NCBI GenBank assembly: GCA_021325025.1
Contig: JAJPHZ010000019.1
Location: 1 to 64,000 of the forward strand
Direction of reading: 5' to 3'
Length of the DNA: 64,000 nt
Origin: Pseudomonadota bacterium
GTDB lineage: Bacteria; Desulfobacterota; Binatia; Binatales; Binataceae
The position numbers were made by a program, and so were the translations under genes. A model generated the notes under the pieces. It did not search any database. It was not told the DNA's origin and worked only from the letters and a program-made list of their open reading frames with translations. Numbering within the stretch: position 1 is the stretch's first letter; every line of letters begins with the position of its first letter. Below are positions 1 through 8,345 of this stretch, one piece after another.

Positions 1-756
1 CGATGGGAGGGCAACCACTATCAGTTCCGGGTGGTCAATCCGTGGGTCATCCCGATGCAAAAGCCGCATCCGCGCATCTGGGTGCCCGGCGTGTCCAGCC
101 GCGAGACGGTGGTGTGGTGCGCCGAGCACGGCTATCCCTACATCGGGCTTAATTTGCCTACCGAGATGGCCAAGCAGGTCATCACCTTGTTCGACGACAC
201 CGCGCGCCAACACGGCTACGAAGGCGGTTCGGCCTATCGCGGCGCGCTACTCCAGGTGCGCGTCGACGAGACCGAGGAGAAGGCGCTGCGCAACGCGCGC
301 CAGTTCATGTGGATGCAGGGCGAATTCACCGGCCTGACCCATCCGGTGTGGGCGGCGCCGTCGGGGTATCTGGGCGAATGGGCGCGCCGGCCGATGGCGG
401 AGCTGCGCGCGGGCTATCGCACCAAGGAGCGCAAGAGCGGAGATAATCGCTCCGATTTCGAGTCGCGCATCAAGAACGGCACACTGATCGCGGGCACGCC
501 CAAGCAGGTCATCGAAAAGCTGCGCATCCGGCTGGAGGAAACCCGCTGCTCGATTCTGGCCCTGTGGTGCAACGACGGTTGTATCGATCACAAGGATTCG
601 CTCAGCGGCATCCGCCTGATGGGCCAGGAGGTGCTGCCCGCGCTGCGCGAGATCGCCAAGTCGCTGGATATCGGCGATCCCTTCGACATCCCGGTCAGCC
701 GCCAGTACGCCAACGTCAAGTGGGAAATTCCCCAGCAGGAGCGCGCCAGCGCCTGA
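1..756 (+). CDS. LLM class flavin-dependent oxidoreductase, 3' part (5' end outside window)
   Basis: The reading frame is open from base 1, so only the C-terminal 251 residues are present. The segment around residues 15-35 (NPWVIPMQKPHPRIWVPG) is the hallmark region of luciferase-like, F420- or FMN-dependent monooxygenases, where a KPHPP-type motif leads into the strand before the CSS/GSS turn. The C-terminal third (GTPKQVIEKLRI) is the usual 'G-TPEEV' helix of the family. The substrate cannot be read from sequence. A second full-length member lies at 60479-61723, with the same KPHPPVW and GTPEEI signatures, so the host uses several of these enzymes. Confidence 0.85.
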   Translation, partial: RWEGNHYQFRVVNPWVIPMQKPHPRIWVPGVSSRETVVWCAEHGYPYIGLNLPTEMAKQVITLFDDTARQHGYEGGSAYRGALLQVRVDETEEKALRNARQFMWMQGEFTGLTHPVWAAPSGYLGEWARRPMAELRAGYRTKERKSGDNRSDFESRIKNGTLIAGTPKQVIEKLRIRLEETRCSILALWCNDGCIDHKDSLSGIRLMGQEVLPALREIAKSLDIGDPFDIPVSRQYANVKWEIPQQERASA

Positions 757-928
757 CGCAGCAACCGGCGTCCCGGTCCATGGTGAAATCGCAGGCCGCG
801 GCCGCATCGCGTTCGCGGCCCTTGTTTTTCCGGCGCGACCATCGCAGCGCTGCGGCGTAAACGCAAACTGCCGCCGCCTCGTCATAGTCGTCAGTTGACG
901 AAGACTCGGGGCGAACGGAGGTATGCTC

Positions 929-1273
929 ATGAATTCGAAGGTCGTTTCTGCGGTCTGTGCCGGGTTGTTAGCCGGTGCTTTTTTGGGTGCGGGGACGAGC
1001 TTGGCGGCGACCGCCTGGCAAAGGCATCATCCGCGGCGCGTGGAGGTCAATTCGCGGCTGCGCATTCAAAATCGGCGCATCAACGCCGGCCTGCGCGACC
1101 ATCAGCTCACCCCCAGCCAGGCCCATCAATTGCGCACCGAGGACCGCCCCATCCATTATCAGGAGCGGGTCGCCGCGGCCGGACACATCACACGGGGCGA
1201 AAAACAGCAGCTTAACCGCGAAGAGAACGCCGTCAGCCGCCAGATTCACAGCGAGCGCACGGCGGGCAACTGA
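929..1273 (+). CDS. small secreted protein of unknown function, helical repeat type
   Basis: A 114-residue protein with an N-terminal signal peptide (basic start, hydrophobic stretch VVSAVCAGLLAGAFLGAG, cleavage near SLAA). The mature part is charged and predicted helical, with a pseudo-repeat: R-I-N-A-G-L...L-T-P-S-Q-A followed by R-I/V-A-A-A-G-H-I-T-R-G-E. This pattern (a residue run ending in 'G-x-LT' then a Glu/Gln-rich helix) occurs in small periplasmic hypothetical proteins of many proteobacteria. The ATG at 929 is preferred over the ATG at 923 because the GGAGG at 917-921 sits 7 bases upstream of it. The function is unknown; a periplasmic or envelope role is inferred only from the signal peptide. 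Confidence 0.7.
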   Translation: MNSKVVSAVCAGLLAGAFLGAGTSLAATAWQRHHPRRVEVNSRLRIQNRRINAGLRDHQLTPSQAHQLRTEDRPIHYQERVAAAGHITRGEKQQLNREENAVSRQIHSERTAGN

Positions 1274-1377
1274 TTTGACGGGCCGGCGCAGCAAGATGCG
1301 GCGTCGCGTGCCGGGTATTAGAAGCGTCGGAGGCAGGCGCTTGAATCTGGCGGGTTGACTCCACCGGTGGCATAACG

Positions 1378-1962
1378 GTGAGCGGGCCGGTTATGAACGC
1401 CGAACACTGGATCGACCTGCGATGCCATCCGTCGACGCCCGCCGGGGCGGTGCGTGCCATAGCGGTGCTTGTTCGGCGATCGGCGGCAGGCGCTGAACTT
1501 CGGATTTCCTACCGTCTCGACGGCGAGCTTGCCCGGATATCGATCCCGCTGCCCGCCGTCCCGCGCATCAATACCGAACTCTGGCGCCGCACCTGCTTCG
1601 AGGCTTTTATCGCCGTGGACGGGCAATCGGCGTACCACGAATTGAACTTCTCGCCGTCGGGCCAATGGGCGGTGTACGCGTTCTCCGGCTATCGCAACGG
1701 CGCTCCGCTCCTGGACGAAACGATGCGCCCGCGCATCGAGGTGCGCACCGGCGGCGCGAGGCTCGAACTGGATGCCGCGGTACGACTGGACGCTCTTCGC
1801 GCCGGCTATCCGCGCGCCGTGCTGCGCGTGGGTCTGTCGGCGGTCATCGAGACCCGAGACGGCCTTTCGTACTGGGCGCTGCACCATCGCGCCGGCAAAC
1901 CCGATTTCCACGACGCCCGCGGATTCGCCCTGCTGCTTGAGCCGCCTGCTCCCCGATGGTAG
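1378..1962 (+). CDS. DOMON-like domain protein, first gene of five-gene operon
   Basis: A 194-residue protein that resembles the stand-alone DOMON-like family: all-beta, with a central W-R-x-T-C-F-E-A-F motif (about residues 64-72), an E-L-N-F-S-P-S-G-x-W-A-x-Y block (about 83-95) and a C-terminal Y-W-A-L-x-H ending in a G-K-P-D-F-H-D motif. DOMON folds bind heme or sugars, but the ligand of this subgroup is not known. There is no signal peptide, so it is probably cytoplasmic. GTG at 1378 is the outermost start; ATG at 1393 is an alternative. Its stop overlaps the start of the DUF1460 gene by 7 bases, which indicates co-translation. Confidence 0.75.
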   Translation: MSGPVMNAEHWIDLRCHPSTPAGAVRAIAVLVRRSAAGAELRISYRLDGELARISIPLPAVPRINTELWRRTCFEAFIAVDGQSAYHELNFSPSGQWAVYAFSGYRNGAPLLDETMRPRIEVRTGGARLELDAAVRLDALRAGYPRAVLRVGLSAVIETRDGLSYWALHHRAGKPDFHDARGFALLLEPPAPRW

Positions 1963-2714
1963 CTTCCAGCGCCGTGAAGTTCGGCATCGACCGCCGGCGT
2001 GTGGCGCAGCTTTTGTCGCAAACGAGCAACGCTGCTTGCGCCGGCGACCGAATCGACGCTCTCTCCCGCAGCTTTCTTGGTTATCCCTACATGGCGAATC
2101 CGCTGATCGGGTCGGCCCACACCGCCGAAGAATTCACCGCGTCGCTCGACGGATTCGACTGCGTTACCTACATCGAAACGGTGCTGGCACTGAGCCGGGC
2201 GCGCCGTGTTGACGACTTCGCGGACTGGCTGCGCAAGATTCGCTATGAGCAAGGCCGCATTCACTGGCGGCGGCGCAATCACTACATGACAGCCTGGATT
2301 CGCAACAACATATGCAATGGCATACTCAGGCGGGTGTCGCCTGGCGCCGCCGCGACCGTCAGCCGCGAGCGCGTGCTGAACGTGGTGCCTGGGCTGGCAG
2401 CGAGAAAAATCCGCCTGCGATGTGTACCGAAGCCGGCGCTGCGCCGGCTTTATCTGCAAACCGGCGACTTGATTTTCTTTGCGTCCACGCGCCGCAATCT
2501 CGACATCTTTCACTGCGGAATCGTCATCCGCGACGGTCAAAGCGTGCGGCTGCGCCATGCGTCGCGCAGCCGCGCGATGGTCGTGGAGCAGGAATTGAGC
2601 GAGTTCCTCAAGACAAACCGGATGGCTGGCGTAATCGTCGTGAGGCCCCAGGAGTTTAACCGGGCGACGGCCCGCATCACGCCTTCAACGGCGCGGGGAA
2701 TTTCCTCTACATGA
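1956..2714 (+). CDS. DUF1460 / N-acetylmuramoyl-L-alanine amidase-like protein
   Basis: A 252-residue protein of the DUF1460 family, a branch of the NlpC/P60-type cysteine peptidase fold. The conserved F-D-C-V-T-Y-I-E-T motif contains the probable catalytic Cys69. The later T-G-D-L-I-F-F and I-F-H-C-G-I-V-I segments are where the catalytic His of this fold lies. Solved members of the family come mostly from Bacteroidetes and are linked to muropeptide or cell-wall amide bonds; the exact substrate is not established. No signal peptide is visible in this copy, so it may act on cytoplasmic muropeptides. It overlaps both neighbours (7 bases upstream, an ATGA overlap downstream). Confidence 0.8.
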   Translation: MVASSAVKFGIDRRRVAQLLSQTSNAACAGDRIDALSRSFLGYPYMANPLIGSAHTAEEFTASLDGFDCVTYIETVLALSRARRVDDFADWLRKIRYEQGRIHWRRRNHYMTAWIRNNICNGILRRVSPGAAATVSRERVLNVVPGLAARKIRLRCVPKPALRRLYLQTGDLIFFASTRRNLDIFHCGIVIRDGQSVRLRHASRSRAMVVEQELSEFLKTNRMAGVIVVRPQEFNRATARITPSTARGISST

Positions 2715-4021
2715 ACAAGGGCTGGCGCGAAGGGGCGGAGCGGGATGTGAACATTGTTTATCCGAAAGACTACTCCTCCAAAACGATTCAGCAGCTTCTC
2801 GACGCTGCCGACTCCGACGTTATCTTTATCGGCGACCCGCGCGTAACCATCGAGCCCGGACCGCGCATGTTCGATCGCATGGTCTGCGTCATGCGTGAAA
2901 CAGGGGCCGGCCTTGTCTACGCCGACGCCGCCGGCCGTCCTCGAATTGACTATCAACTCGGCAGCATCCGCGACAATTTCGACTTTGGTCCGGTGCTTGC
3001 CGTGTCGGTTCCGGCCGCACGTCAGGCCGGTGTCGGCGGGGTTTGGAGATGGGGCGGATTATACGACCTGCGGTTGCGGCTGTCCGAGTGCAATGCAATC
3101 GTGCGGATTCCTGAGCCGCTGTACGGTGCACCGCTAATCGACAACCGGCCCACCGGCGAAAAGCAATTCGACTATGTAGATCCGCGCAATCGCGATTATC
3201 AGATCGAGATGGAACAGATCGCGACGGCGCATCTCAAGCGCATCGGCGCATGGCTGGAGCCGCGCTTCGACCAGGTTCCGCCTTCGGCCGGACCATTTCC
3301 GGTCAAAGCCAGCGTCGTCATCCCGGTCCGCAACCGCGAGCGTACCATCCATGATGCCGTCAGGAGTGCGCTCGCCCAGCGCGCCGATTTCGACTTCAAT
3401 GTAATAGTCGTAGACAATCATTCCACCGACAGGACGACGGAAATCCTTCGCGGCATCCGCAATCCGCATTTCATACATATTGTCCCGCAACGGACAGATC
3501 TTGGAATCGGCGGATGCTGGAACGAGGCGATTTACTCACGGTACTGCGGACAATATGCAATACAGCTTGATTCAGATGACCTATACATCGATGAGTCCGT
3601 GCTGCACCGAATCGTCCGTGAGTTCGATGCGGGACCCTATGCAATGGTCATCGGCGCTTATACAATGGTTGATTTTGCTCTCAATGAGATTCCGCCCGGT
3701 TTGATCGATCACCGCGAATGGACGCGGGAAAATGGAAGGAACAATGCGCTGCGCATCAATGGCCTTGGTGCGCCCCGCGCATTCGATACTTCGGTGGTGC
3801 GCCGAATCGGATTCCCCAACGTCAGCTACGGCGAGGATTACGCCGTGGCGCTGCGCATCAGCCGCGATTATGAGATCGGCCGCATCTACGACTCGCTGTA
3901 TCTATGCCGCCGATGGGAGGGCAACAGTGACAGCGCGCTGCCGCTTGAGGTCGCGAATCGATACGATTCCTACAAGGACTGGCTTCGGACCGTGGAGATC
4001 AAGGCCCGGATGCAGCGATGA
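2711..4021 (+). CDS. two-part glycosyltransferase family 2 protein
   Basis: A 436-residue protein. The C-terminal half (about residues 197-430) is a GT-A, family 2 glycosyltransferase: it opens with KASVVIPVRNRERTI, continues with VIVVDNHSTDRT, and has the metal-binding acidic cluster QLDSDDLY. The N-terminal half (about 10-150) also looks like part of a GT-A fold (DSDVIFIGDPRVTIEP, then GAGLVYADAAGRPRIDYQ) but lacks a full nucleotide-binding start, so it may be a degenerate or specialised domain. Similar two-part proteins occur next to DUF4922 and SpoIID genes in Bacteroidetes. Donor and acceptor sugars are unknown. No membrane segment is seen. Confidence 0.8.
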   Translation: MNKGWREGAERDVNIVYPKDYSSKTIQQLLDAADSDVIFIGDPRVTIEPGPRMFDRMVCVMRETGAGLVYADAAGRPRIDYQLGSIRDNFDFGPVLAVSVPAARQAGVGGVWRWGGLYDLRLRLSECNAIVRIPEPLYGAPLIDNRPTGEKQFDYVDPRNRDYQIEMEQIATAHLKRIGAWLEPRFDQVPPSAGPFPVKASVVIPVRNRERTIHDAVRSALAQRADFDFNVIVVDNHSTDRTTEILRGIRNPHFIHIVPQRTDLGIGGCWNEAIYSRYCGQYAIQLDSDDLYIDESVLHRIVREFDAGPYAMVIGAYTMVDFALNEIPPGLIDHREWTRENGRNNALRINGLGAPRAFDTSVVRRIGFPNVSYGEDYAVALRISRDYEIGRIYDSLYLCRRWEGNSDSALPLEVANRYDSYKDWLRTVEIKARMQR

Positions 4022-4911
4022 TCCGCGACGTGGAGCAACTCTTTGAGCGCCAGGCGCGGAACTGGCCCCTGCTGGCCAAGGGGATTGAGGGTCTTGCGCA
4101 GGCCCGCACGCGGCGGGTGCGCGTGGATTGGTTCGAGGTCTTGGTACGCCACATTCCCCATCGCGTGGGCAGTACGACTGCGGCCGTGGATCGGGAGTCG
4201 GTCGCCAGGCGTCCCTGTTTTCTTTGCGCCGCCAATCTGCCCAGGGAGGAAGAAGGCATTGCGTTTGGCGAGGAGTTCACGATCTATTGCAACCCGTTTC
4301 CGATCGTCAAGCGGCATCTCACAATCGCCCACCGGCAACACCTCCCGCAGCGCATAGCCATCCACTTCGGGAGTATGCTGGATCTGGCCGCTGCCTTGCC
4401 CGGCTATTTTATCATCTACAATGGCCCGGAATGCGGCGCGTCTGCACCCGATCACCTGCATTTCCAGGCCGGATCGCGGGCGGTGTTTCCGATCGAGAAG
4501 GACACCGCCCGGCTAAACGGCGCAACTGTGCCGAACTATGCAAGGAACGTGTTACTGTTTCGGGGTCGCGAGCGTTCGGCCTTGATCGATCGCATGGATC
4601 GCGCCATTGCTCTGCTTGCGGAGACCACCCGCAAAAGACCGGAACCGATGGTCAACATCGCGGCCTATCAGGACAAGGAACAGTGGGTCGTTTACCTGTT
4701 TGCGCGCAGCAAGCATCGGCCGGAAGTCTTTCACACCGGCGAGCTGACCGTGAGCCCGGCATCGATCGATTTGTGCGGCATATTTGTCGTGCCTTTGGCG
4801 CGGGATTTCGACCGCATCACAGGCGACGCGATCCGCGCTGTCTTCCGCGAGGTCACCTTGCCCGACGAGCAGTTTCAGCGGGTTGCAAGGAAGCTGGAGG
4901 ATGAGCGGTGA
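4018..4911 (+). CDS. DUF4922 protein with HIT/GalT-like histidine motif
   Basis: A 297-residue DUF4922 family protein. It carries R-P-C-F-L-C (Cys67, Cys70), then N-P-F-P-I-V-K-R-H-L-T-I-A-H-R (about 92-106) and the histidine motif D-H-L-H-F-Q (His146, His148, Gln150) after N-G-P-E-C-G-A-S-A-P. The order CxxC, NPFP...H, G-x-S-x-x-H-x-H-x-Q is the signature of the HIT/GalT superfamily, which includes galactose-1-phosphate uridylyltransferases, Ap4A phosphorylases and GDP-hexose phosphorylases. I infer a nucleotidyl transfer or sugar-nucleotide phosphorolysis role, which fits the coupled glycosyltransferase. It overlaps its neighbours by 4 bases on each side. Confidence 0.75.
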   Translation: MIRDVEQLFERQARNWPLLAKGIEGLAQARTRRVRVDWFEVLVRHIPHRVGSTTAAVDRESVARRPCFLCAANLPREEEGIAFGEEFTIYCNPFPIVKRHLTIAHRQHLPQRIAIHFGSMLDLAAALPGYFIIYNGPECGASAPDHLHFQAGSRAVFPIEKDTARLNGATVPNYARNVLLFRGRERSALIDRMDRAIALLAETTRKRPEPMVNIAAYQDKEQWVVYLFARSKHRPEVFHTGELTVSPASIDLCGIFVVPLARDFDRITGDAIRAVFREVTLPDEQFQRVARKLEDER

Positions 4912-6143
4912 ATGTAGCCGTCGGTCTTGTTGAAGGACTTCCCGGCGTTGACGTGGAATTGACGGGCACGTTTACCGACGCCGCCGGCAGAGCATACGCT
5001 GCGGGCCGACACCGGTTTACCTCTGAAATCGCACTGAGCCCCTCCGATCCGGCATCGTGCGCGTTTGCGCTGGACGACGTTACGATCGGGATCGGATTTC
5101 ATTGGGAGCGTAAGGAGCGCCAGGTCTTTCGCGGCGGGCTGCGGGTAGTCAAACGGCACGGCGGCCTGACCGTGATTAACGACGTGGCGCTCGACGAGTA
5201 CGTCACCAGCGTGATTTCCTCCGAGATGAGTGCGTCGTGTCCCCTGGAACTGCTGAAAGCCCATGCGGTGATTTCCCGCAGTTGGCTGTGGTTTCCGAAG
5301 ACTAATCCCGCACGCAGCCAAGCCGGGCAAAGCGCGGTCCTGGATTCCCACGAAATCCGCCGCTGGTATGGCCGCGAAGCACACCCGGATTTCGATGTAT
5401 GCGCCGACGACCACTGCCAGCGCTATCAGGGTATTACCAAAGCGTTTTCGCCGGCCGCGGCCCAGGCGGTGCGGGCGACAGCGGGCCAGTTTCTCCGCTA
5501 CAACGGCGCCATCTGCGATGCGCGGTTTTACAAGTGCTGCGGCGGAATGACGGAGCGCTACGCCACGGCCTGGGAAGATGAGGATATTCCCTATCTTGAG
5601 TCCGTGTACGATGGCCCCGCCAGCCGGGAACCGGCACCGCCTTCATCCGAAAGTGCCGAGCGATGGATTCGCTCCAACCCGCCGGCCTATTGCAATACTC
5701 AGGACACAGAACTGCTTTCGCGCATCCTTCCGGGATTCGATCAGGAAACCCGCGATTTCTATCGCTGGCGCGTCGAGTACACGCCCGAAGAACTCGCCGA
5801 TCTGATCGGATCGAAGCTTGGCGTGGAGCTCGGTCCGATTCGCGACCTGCGGGCGCTCGCGTGGGGACCGTCGGGCAGAATATATCGGTTGAAGGTCACC
5901 GGGGAACGCGCCTACATAATCATCGGCAAGGAACTGGAAATCCGCCGCGCCCTGTCACGCACTCATCTTTACAGCTCCGCATTCGTGGTGGACAAGGAAC
6001 CAGGCCGCTTGGTTCTGACCGGGGCGGGATGGGGACATGGAGTCGGCCTGTGCCAGATTGGCGCCGCGGTCATGGCAAGCCGGGGCAAGGCTTATACCGA
6101 GATCCTCCGGCATTATTACCGCGGGACCACCGTCAGCCTCTAA
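4908..6143 (+). CDS. SpoIID/LytB domain protein
   Basis: A 411-residue protein with the SpoIID/LytB core: V-I-N-D-V-A-L-D-E-Y-V-T-S-V-I-S-S-E-M (about residues 86-104), then L-L-K-A-H-A-V-I-S-R-S-W, and C-terminal G-A-G-W-G-H-G-V-G-L-C-Q-I-G-A-A-V-M-A. SpoIID in Bacillus is a lytic transglycosylase acting on denuded glycan, and LytB enhances amidase activity. Here there is no clear N-terminal signal peptide, unlike Bacillus SpoIID. It starts with GTG overlapping the DUF4922 stop (GTGA), is the last gene of the operon, and is followed by a strong terminator hairpin at 6260-6307. A glycan or peptidoglycan role for the operon is inferred from this member and DUF1460. Confidence 0.8.
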   Translation: MNVAVGLVEGLPGVDVELTGTFTDAAGRAYAAGRHRFTSEIALSPSDPASCAFALDDVTIGIGFHWERKERQVFRGGLRVVKRHGGLTVINDVALDEYVTSVISSEMSASCPLELLKAHAVISRSWLWFPKTNPARSQAGQSAVLDSHEIRRWYGREAHPDFDVCADDHCQRYQGITKAFSPAAAQAVRATAGQFLRYNGAICDARFYKCCGGMTERYATAWEDEDIPYLESVYDGPASREPAPPSSESAERWIRSNPPAYCNTQDTELLSRILPGFDQETRDFYRWRVEYTPEELADLIGSKLGVELGPIRDLRALAWGPSGRIYRLKVTGERAYIIIGKELEIRRALSRTHLYSSAFVVDKEPGRLVLTGAGWGHGVGLCQIGAAVMASRGKAYTEILRHYYRGTTVSL

Positions 6144-6259
6144 CAGAGTGCGGAAAAAGGATATTTGTGCCCTCATGAAGACACCTGCGTTCCGCACCCT
6201 GGATAAAAGATGGCCGCTTTCCTTTACTTCTCTCCCTCTGGGAGAGACTAGAGTGAGAA

Positions 6260-6307
6260 AGCAGGTTGCGGAAAATCGTTTTTTCCGCAACCTGCTAAGG
6301 TTTTTTT
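6260..6307 (+). terminator. rho-independent terminator after the SpoIID operon
   Basis: A perfect 16-bp inverted repeat (6260-6275 pairs with 6281-6296, arm AGCAGGTTGCGGAAAA) around a 5-base loop is followed by AAGG and a run of seven T at 6301-6307. It lies 117 bases after the SpoIID stop codon and reads as a terminator on the plus strand. The rest of 6144-6472 shows no gene; it contains a CTCTCCCTCTGGGAGAG inverted repeat near 6231-6247, which is a common intergenic pattern. Confidence 0.8.
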
Positions 6308-6472
6308 GGCCGCACGTTCACAATCGGGCGTGAAATTCGAAATCCGGACCAGCCGCGCATTGCAGGCGTAAGTCGGCTTCTGAAACACATGGAACACGCC
6401 TTGGAACCAACCTCCTGCGCATGCTAATTGATTCGCGATTCCATCCCGTTGTCCCGTCAAGGAGGGAGCCCG

Positions 6473-6841
6473 ATGAAGGTCGCAAAGGTATCCGAGGTGC
6501 CGCGCCAGAGCATGAGCCGCGCCACCAAATTCTTCCATGGCGCCGAACATGTTTCGCGCCAGGGCCTCACCGACGAGAGCAAGGAGGTGAGCGTCAACGT
6601 GATCCATTTCGATCACGGAGCCCACACCCGGATGCATATCCATGGCTGCGATCAGGTTTTGCTCGTGACCAGGGGCAAGGGCTTTGTTGAAACCGAGCAG
6701 GAACGGCGCGAGTTGTCGGAGGGCGACGTGGTCTTCGCGCCGGCCGGCGAGAAGCACCGCCACGGCGCCCTGGACGGTCAGGACTTCACCCACATCTCGA
6801 TTACCCGTCCCAATTCAGGAGAGAAGTTCTTCGACGATTAG
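6473..6841 (+). CDS. single-domain cupin protein
   Basis: A 122-residue protein with one conserved-barrel cupin domain. Motif 1 is seen as H-T-R-M-H-I-H-G-C-D-Q-V-L-L-V-T-R-G-K-G (metal ligands His-x3-His) and motif 2 as G-D-V-V-F-A-P-A-G-E-K-H-R-H-G. Such small cupins bind a divalent metal and act as isomerases, dioxygenases or sensors; nothing here tells which. The start at 6473 is chosen because AAGGAGG at 6459-6465 stands 7 bases before it; an upstream in-frame ATG at 6428 has no such site. It is followed 108 bases on by the monooxygenase gene and may share its transcript. Confidence 0.85.
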   Translation: MKVAKVSEVPRQSMSRATKFFHGAEHVSRQGLTDESKEVSVNVIHFDHGAHTRMHIHGCDQVLLVTRGKGFVETEQERRELSEGDVVFAPAGEKHRHGALDGQDFTHISITRPNSGEKFFDD

Positions 6842-6949
6842 CCAAACGCGAGGGCTGCCCGCCCCCGCGGCAAATGCATCGGCGCACAACTGCTGCACGA
6901 GGCGCTCTCTACCGCTGCAATCAACTTCGAGCTGACTCAGGAGGCAAGC

Positions 6950-7249
6950 ATGGTTATTGTCGCAGGAACAATAGAGGTGGACCCCGATCAACGTGAGGCG
7001 TTCCTCGCCGGCAGAATCGAAGGCATGCGGACGTCCAGGGCCGAGCCCGGTTGCCTGGAATACACGCTGAGCGCTGATCCAACCGATCCCCGCCGGGTGA
7101 TGCTGTTCGAGCGTTGGGCGCGTCAGGAAGACCTCGACGCTCATTTGGCCGCGATGAGGGCGCGTCCGGCATCGGCGGGAACGGGCGTCGCGCCGAGGGC
7201 GGCTTCGATCTTCGTCTACGACGTTACCGCAGAGCGGCCGCTCAGGTGA
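6950..7249 (+). CDS. antibiotic biosynthesis monooxygenase (ABM) family protein
   Basis: A 99-residue protein with the ABM ferredoxin-like fold: V-I-V-A-G-T-I-E-V-D-P at the N terminus, then T-S-R-A-E-P-G-C-L-E-Y-T-L-S (about 28-41) and V-M-L-F-E-R-W-A-R-Q-E-D-L-D-A-H-L (about 54-71). These motifs match quinol monooxygenase YgiN-type and related cofactor-free enzymes. The typical members are dimers that oxidise quinols or act on polyketides; the substrate here is unknown. An AGGAGG stretch sits 7-8 bases upstream of the ATG. The neighbours are a cupin gene upstream and a convergent SDR downstream. Confidence 0.8.
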   Translation: MVIVAGTIEVDPDQREAFLAGRIEGMRTSRAEPGCLEYTLSADPTDPRRVMLFERWARQEDLDAHLAAMRARPASAGTGVAPRAASIFVYDVTAERPLR

Positions 7250-7424
7250 AAGCGGTGAGCGATCGGCGACACGGTCGAAGAATGTGGTAATTACCGTCCG
7301 CCGTCACGCAAAGCGGTTTCACCAACCGCCCCTGCAAGAAGAACCGGTTGCCGACCAGCGGTGCTGTAAATCGAACCGAGTTTCCAATCCTGTCCCAAAA
7401 GCTTCAGACAGCAATTGGCGGAGC

Positions 7425-8345
7425 CTAAAGCACCGATCTGCCCGGCAGGCCCCAGTGTGAAGGCCCGTAGGGCGGCGGCAACTTCGTGCCATCGACCAGG
7501 CCGGCATCGACCGCGAAGGTGGGAGCGTCGATATCGCGGCCCGAGAAGTTCATGGGTGTCGGATGCGCGGCCAGGTACGCACAGACCGAGCCCGGCACGT
7601 CTACGCCAAGACCTTTGGAAGCGTCGAAGCCGAAGGCGCCCATGTCGGTCACCATGCGTTCGGTCGTGACGAAACCGGGTTCCAGGTTGATCACGGCGAT
7701 TTTGTGCTGACGAAATTCCTTGGCGAGGCCGGGCCCGATGCGGTTGAAGGCGGCTTTGGACAGCGAATAGCCCAGACCCCAGCCGCCCGCCCCGATGTCG
7801 TGCGCCGTCTCCCGGTAGCCTGCGCCCGAGGTGACGTTGATGATCACGCCGCCGCCGCGCCCGATCATGATCGGCGCCACCAGCTTGATGAGCAGCAGCG
7901 GCGAGAGCACGTTGCACTGGAGGTGGGCGTCGAACAACTCGATCGGAGTGTCGACAAACCAATCCATATGTCCCGGACCGATGTACCGGGCGTTGTTGAC
8001 GAGCACGTCGATGCAGCCCCACTCCTTCATCGTTCGATCGACGAGCGCATGGATATCCTTGCGTTCCAGCAGGTCCAATTTGACCGTCAGCGCTTTGCCC
8101 CCAAGCGCTTCGAGCTCGCACGCCGTCTTTTCCAGGCTGCCGGGCAGCGGCTTGGTGTTGGAGCTCTTGACCGTCGAGGAATGCTCAAAGGCCTGGCCTT
8201 CGTGCAGCGTGCGCGCGCACAACACGACGTTGAATCCGCGCTTGGCAAGTTCGAGGGCGCAGCCGCGGCCGATGCCACGACTGGAGCCGGTGACGATCGC
8301 CACTTTCGAACCCTTCGGGCCGTTCGGATTGCCGGTCTCGGTCAC
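7425..8345 (-). CDS. SDR family NAD(P)-dependent oxidoreductase
   Basis: A 306-residue short-chain dehydrogenase/reductase. The nucleotide-binding motif T-G-S-S-R-G-I-G lies at residues 19-26, the structural N-N-A motif (VLVNNARYIG) near 115, and the catalytic Ser...Tyr-x3-Lys as NVTSGAG and YSLSK. The arginine-rich turn after TGSS suggests NADP preference, but this is weak evidence. The protein has a long insert after the second strand (about residues 45-70) and a C-terminal tail of about 40 residues beyond the usual 250-residue core. It is convergent with the ABM gene; the substrate is unknown. Confidence 0.88.
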   Translation of the reverse strand: MTETGNPNGPKGSKVAIVTGSSRGIGRGCALELAKRGFNVVLCARTLHEGQAFEHSSTVKSSNTKPLPGSLEKTACELEALGGKALTVKLDLLERKDIHALVDRTMKEWGCIDVLVNNARYIGPGHMDWFVDTPIELFDAHLQCNVLSPLLLIKLVAPIMIGRGGGVIINVTSGAGYRETAHDIGAGGWGLGYSLSKAAFNRIGPGLAKEFRQHKIAVINLEPGFVTTERMVTDMGAFGFDASKGLGVDVPGSVCAYLAAHPTPMNFSGRDIDAPTFAVDAGLVDGTKLPPPYGPSHWGLPGRSVL

